Positions 63,032 to 64,000 of a stretch of DNA of 64,000 bases are shown piece after piece. Position 1 is the stretch's first letter; every line of letters starts with the position of its first letter. Where the stretch lies: contig JBPOJB010000043.1 of assembly GCA_052034005.1 (NCBI GenBank), positions 96,063 through 160,062 of the forward strand. Reading direction: 5' to 3'. The stretch comes from JAAYDI01 sp052034005 (GTDB lineage: Bacteria; Planctomycetota; Planctomycetia; Pirellulales; Pirellulaceae). A model generated the notes under the pieces. The model made no database searches, was not told the DNA's origin, and saw only the letters and a list, made by a program, of their open reading frames with translations. The position numbers and the translations under genes are program-made.

Positions 63032-64000
63032 ATGCGTCAGAAACGCGAATCGGTTTTGTCGTTCGCCTGGCACGACGATGGCCTGCCCAAAACGGTACGA
63101 CAGTATCGCGAGAAATACAAGGGGATCAGCGTGGCCCTGGACCAGGTTCCCGAGATCGTCGACGCGGTGCACCAGGACCTGCTCCAGCTCACCGCAGGGA
63201 ATCGCCGACGGGGCCGGAAGGCTGATTTCACTTCCGAGACCATCCTGCGGGCGCTGATCGTGATGATGGTGGAAGGGCTGGCGTACCGGGAAACGGTGAT
63301 CCGCATCGCCGAGAGCGAGTTCCTGCAGGACTTCATCCGGACGCGGAAGAAGGCGGTCATGGACCACACGTTCTTGAGCAAGTGCTTCAAAGTCATCCGC
63401 CCCGCGACCTGGAAGCGGGTGAATGAACTCCTGGCCGGCCAGGCCGTCCACGAGGGATGCGTCCAGCCGAGGGTCATCCGGACCGATACCACAGTCGTCG
63501 AGTGTAACATCCACTGGCCGACGGACAGTTCCCTGTTGCGGGACACTTGGCGTGTGGCCTCTCGCCTGTTGCGGCGGGCTCGAGACTTGGACGCGAGCCT
63601 GGTGCCCCATCGGTTCCATGATCGGAAGATCAAGCGTCTGCATCGATTTGTGACGCGTTACAGTGCCAGCCCGTGCCAGAAGCGTCAACGACTGGTGAAG
63701 CAGTCCTATCAGACGCTCATTGCCCGCGTGGCCTGGATGGTCGGAGTTGTGGGGCGTTTCTGCGAGGCTGCGAGCCAGTCGCACTGCGTGGCGATCCAGG
63801 GCCTGGCGCTGAAGTTGACTGACTACCTTCCGTCGATGGAGCAGGTCGTGGAGCAGGCCACACGGGCCAAGGTCCAGGGAGAGAAGGTCCCAGCCGCCGA
63901 GCGTGTCTTCAGCATCTTTGAACCGCATACGGAGTTGATCAAACGAGGCCGTCGGCAGAAGCCCGTGGAGTTCGGCCACAGTGTGCTGTTAGTCCAGACG
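63032..64000 (+). CDS. ISNCY-family DDE transposase (C-terminus cut by window edge)
   Basis: ATG 63032 follows GGAGG with 6-7 nt spacing. The 323 visible codons are open to the window edge. The N-terminus has a helical DNA-binding region (TVRQYREKYKGISVALDQVP; LRALIVMMVEGLAYRETV). The catalytic domain has VIRTDTTVVECNIHWPTDSS, with the first Asp of the DDE triad, and the late IFEPHTELIKRGRRQKPVEF with Glu and the Gly/Lys/Pro signature typical of ISNCY members. The last acidic residue may lie further right. No frameshift is seen so far, so this copy may be active. It belongs to the IS at 62920. Confidence 0.9.
   Translation, partial: MRQKRESVLSFAWHDDGLPKTVRQYREKYKGISVALDQVPEIVDAVHQDLLQLTAGNRRRGRKADFTSETILRALIVMMVEGLAYRETVIRIAESEFLQDFIRTRKKAVMDHTFLSKCFKVIRPATWKRVNELLAGQAVHEGCVQPRVIRTDTTVVECNIHWPTDSSLLRDTWRVASRLLRRARDLDASLVPHRFHDRKIKRLHRFVTRYSASPCQKRQRLVKQSYQTLIARVAWMVGVVGRFCEAASQSHCVAIQGLALKLTDYLPSMEQVVEQATRAKVQGEKVPAAERVFSIFEPHTELIKRGRRQKPVEFGHSVLLVQT

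Larger units (their letters stand above)
62920..64000 (+). mobile_element. ISNCY-type insertion sequence (right end beyond the window)
   Basis: The element starts at GTTTCTGTTGCGGAA (62920), where it interrupts the RHS frame. A short leader with a promoter-like TTGACC (62968-62973) and TATCCT (62990-62995) precedes the transposase gene at 63032. Because the right end is outside the window, terminal repeats and target duplication cannot be confirmed. Confidence 0.8.

Noticed and set aside
62091..63257. A single 388-codon frame joining RHS sequence to IS sequence
   Set aside because: It is a chance fusion across the IS boundary: the RHS part ends at 62919 and the remainder is IS leader and out-of-frame transposase.
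1..64000. tRNA, rRNA, CRISPR arrays or replication origin
   Set aside because: No cloverleaf, rRNA-like or regularly spaced repeat pattern was found in the gaps between genes.

Overview
The window looks like part of the chromosome of a GC-rich, Planctomycetota-like bacterium, probably an environmental polysaccharide degrader. The assignment is an inference. It rests on a DUF1559 prepilin-like protein, three HzsA-related cytochromes, DUF1080 and DUF5107 proteins, several Tat-exported Gfo/Idh/MocA oxidoreductases and two sulfatases. Most of the 35 intact or edge-truncated protein genes before the right-hand mobile region carry an apparent Sec or Tat signal, so the window mainly encodes envelope and periplasmic enzymes. 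I saw no transporter pair, two-component system, tRNA, rRNA or CRISPR array.

Layout. 1-2270 (-): a NagB/LmbE fusion cut by the window edge and not represented as an intact ORF. 2454-7922 (+): a GH2-like hydrolase with a discoidin-like tail, and an M3 oligopeptidase. 8003-13834 (+): a tight DUF1080, HzsA-related, GH99-like operon. 13934-18637: two Tat-type Gfo/Idh/MocA oxidoreductases, a Tat-type DJ-1/PfpI protein, a methyltransferase with a signal peptide and a small membrane protein. 18895-24316: two convergent HzsA-related multihaem proteins. 24513-34831: sulfatase, DUF1559, a kinase plus unknown-protein operon, a URO-D family protein, a DUF5696-like hydrolase and a methyltransferase. 35071-47066 (+): a run of seven genes for TIM-barrel, Gfo/Idh/MocA, DUF5107-TPR and HEAT-repeat proteins. 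47173-55330 (-): a five-gene run, in transcription order DUF4956 membrane protein, VTC-like polyphosphate polymerase domain, EF-hand/CotH kinase, EF-hand protein and GH20. 55538-57289 (-): ferredoxin-type sulfite/nitrite reductase behind a strong promoter with an overlapping palindromic operator. 57644-61918: a DUF4965 glutaminase-family protein and a second sulfatase. 62043-64000: an RHS fragment caught between a solo IS end and a complete IS left end with its transposase.

How it works together (inference). The secreted glycosidases, sulfatases, peptidase and exported oxidoreductases would strip, desulfate, hydrolyse and oxidise complex glycans and glycoproteins outside the cytoplasm. The NagB/LmbE fusion and sugar kinase would act on released sugars in the cytoplasm. 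The sulfite reductase would serve sulfur assimilation. The most unusual coherent unit is the DUF4956, VTC, CotH, EF-hand operon, which could be a calcium-linked surface phosphorylation or polyphosphate system. Regulation can be read in places: extended -10 boxes sit 44-97 nt before several genes, and a hairpin with compensatory base change recurs in two leaders.
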